Assembly (NCBI RefSeq): GCF_051622035.1
Contig: NC_135356.1
Span: forward strand, 21,357,839 to 21,421,838
DNA: 64,000 bases
Source of the DNA: Arctopsyche grandis
Taxonomy: Eukaryota; Arthropoda; Insecta; Trichoptera; Hydropsychidae
Direction of reading: 5' to 3'
Part shown: in pieces, positions 61,953 through 64,000 of the stretch
Layout of the letters: each line of letters opens with the position of its first letter
Numbering within the stretch: the first letter of the stretch is position 1
Notes under the pieces: generated by a model
What the model saw: only the letters and a program-made list of their open reading frames with translations
Told to the model about the DNA's origin: nothing
The model's database searches: none
Program-made: the position numbers and the translations under genes

Positions 61953-64000
61953 AATGTTTCAGAGACGAGATATGACTTTTCTTATAGATCAATGCCCAGT
62001 GAACACGAATCTGGTAATAAAAAGTGTTGATAAGCTCGAGATTCGGAGATATATGTGTTTTTTAAATCGCGCGATTTTTCTATATCTTGGTGTTGTTCGG
62101 TCGATTTCTCAAAATCTGTTAATTTTCTGTTCAAAATGAATATTGGAATCTACAGTCGGGTCTTTTATCTTTCATTTGTAGTACTTTTCAGCTTTCAAAT
62201 CTCTCTAAGTAGTCGTCCAGTTCAAATCAAAAGTCAAAATTACGTATTTTCACTTGGGATTTTTTCCCACTATTAATACTATATTATATTAAGTATTTTC
62301 TATTGAAACATGTTTATTAAAATAGTGTTCTGGCCACACTATTTTTTGATTTCGTTTAAAAGGGTTAATTGGATGTGTGGTGAATTTTAAACCGGTAAAA
62401 TTTCGAGCAAAAAGCTCGTACTAGTGTTTACTCGTATTTACACGAATCTGAATTGAATTAATAGGGATAATATATTAAACTAGTGGATAGCCCGATGAAA
62501 TATCATCGCATGGGTAAAAAATTATTATGTACTCGTATAAAACTAAAAAAAAAAATCCGGAACCGGAACCGTTATTTTCGTAGACTCTCATAGATAGTTT
62601 TCAATTCTTTATTTGTAATAATTTTCAATTCTTAAAGTTAACGTTAACAAAATGTTAATTAAAGTTAACAAAATGCAATATTTTCCGATTATACACAAAC
62701 GGTCATTGACCTCGTAACGTGGAATATTATTATTACGCATAACAAATTACGTGCATATACTAAGAGAGTGCAGAATAATATTTATTATCAGTCCATTTTT
62801 CGACAATGACATTGCATCAATTCAATTGACCCATTGACTTTTCATCCCAATCTTTAGACAAATGGTATAATTTTTTCCATACATATGTAGTATGAAATAG
62901 GTATTAATTTTATCTTTTCTTGGGCTCACGAGCGTATTGTAGACAATGATAATAATTTGTAAGTTGTAAATTTGGGCAGCAAAGGCCCATTTCGGGGCCC
63001 CCAAGATTCGGAGGGCCCAAGCACTTATTTTCAATGTTTGATAAACTGCCGCTTCTTCCCGATTTCCAAACTGAATAAACAAAAACCCAGTTGCATTTTG
63101 ATCATCCAATCTCTTTAAAAGCTTGACTTGAATTCCGTTTTTTTCAGCAGACTTGTTACCTTTCATCTTTCTGGTGGAATTCTCCACTTCTTGAAGGATT
63201 ATGTCGAGATTAGTAGGTTTATCTGAGGTTAGGAATCTGTTTAAATGTCAATATAGCACAATCGTGATGGCCTTGATCCAGGGCCAGATTTAGATAAAAA
63301 AAAGTCCTAGGCTACAACACTTACGAGGCCCCTCCAACCCCCATTCTCATTTTATTTAAACATATAACGATCATTACTTATGTATATATGCTAATGACTA
63401 TACGTGTTTGATTAAATTGCAATGACATTTCCCCGTAATAAAATTGAAAACAAAAGTAATGACTTCAATTTTTGGTTTGGTGGGTACATCGAAAATAAAT
63501 CAAAGTTTCTATGACGACGGTATCGACATCGTTGAATATTATTTTTTTTTCGATTCAAATAAATTTAATAAAAAAACAAATGATTGTTTACATAGATTGT
63601 TTTGCCATATTTAAGCTATTTATATTACAAATACCGAGCGAAGCCGGGTAAAACCACTAGTAACTTATAATTATCTCTGTGATCTATGATAAATTTATGC
63701 AATAATTAACCCCATTAAAAAATGTGTGGTAAGGAAACAAATAAGAATTTTCGAAAATACAAAATTTTATGTTTATGAAAACCAATTATAGTTAAGAAAA
63801 TATAATACATACATACGTACATACATATATACTTATTTGTAACATGAATTTTTGAATTTACAAATTAAAAAAATATATAAAGAACTTTACCTTGAATTCC
63901 TCCAAATGAAGATTTTAGCAAAAAAATAACGAAATCGCTGAAGTATAAAAAATGTTTTTAACTATTTTAGCTATGATAAAGTATCGAAACCAACAATTTG
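61953..64000. other. Terminal AT-rich stretch with mobile-element fragments
   Basis: No gene recognised. 62475 starts ACTAGTGGATAGCCCGATG and 63634-63661 reads GAGCGAAGCCGGGTAAAACC then ACTAG; together they look like the two inverted ends (ACTAGTGG) of one repeat, or two separate fragments. 63281-63300 starts CCAGGGCCAGATTTAGATA and is followed by GAGGCCCCTCC, hAT-end-like; a related GGGGCCCCCAAGATTC block is at 62995-63015. The minus-strand frame 63187-62822 has no recognised domain. Confidence 0.4.

Noticed and set aside
62822-63187. 121-codon minus-strand frame
   Set aside because: No motif recognised and it runs through transposon-end-like GGGGCCC blocks.

Overview
The window is AT-rich eukaryotic DNA: three spliced genes with GT-AG introns, many (TA)n arrays, and many DNA transposons, solo LTRs, a SINE and LINE remnants. 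The gene content and transposon families point to an insect. The order is not resolved. A PDE7-type phosphodiesterase argues against Drosophila, which to my knowledge has only the PDE1, 4, 5/6, 8, 9 and 11 types.

Layout. (1) About 1-8508, plus strand: most of a PDE7-like cAMP phosphodiesterase gene. The 5' exons lie outside the window or are not recognised. The gene has a long Ser/Arg-rich C-terminal tail and two possible 3' ends. (2) 8509-15514: intergenic, with (TA)n arrays and one intact hAT-type MITE. (3) 15515-19559, minus strand: complete nucleobindin (NUCB) coding sequence, 8 coding exons and 620 residues. It has a signal peptide, two EF-hands and a Gln/Pro-rich C-terminus containing a 21-bp tandem repeat. 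(4) 19560-33024: a transposon-dense island with at least five LTR-type repeats, a tRNA-derived SINE split by one of them, hAT elements and fold-back elements. (5) 33025-43433, plus strand: complete SCAP (SREBP cleavage-activating protein), 22 coding exons and 1478 residues. Its introns hold a 255-bp-arm inverted repeat, two related long-TIR MITEs and a solo LTR. (6) 43434-64000: gene-poor, mostly mobile-element debris. It includes a 2.0-kb hAT with a perfect 8-bp target duplication and a SINE inside it, two further hATs with transposase remnants, an internally deleted LINE, a compound (TA)n/palindrome array and an unusual permuted inverted repeat.

The three genes are not an operon, and nothing in the sequence shows a shared pathway. 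PDE7 degrades cytosolic cAMP, nucleobindin is a secretory-pathway Ca2+-binding protein, and SCAP escorts SREBP from ER to Golgi. All gene models were built by hand: every exon junction given keeps the reading frame, and the complete NUCB and SCAP coding sequences and the visible PDE7 coding exons sum to multiples of three. No database search or alignment was run.
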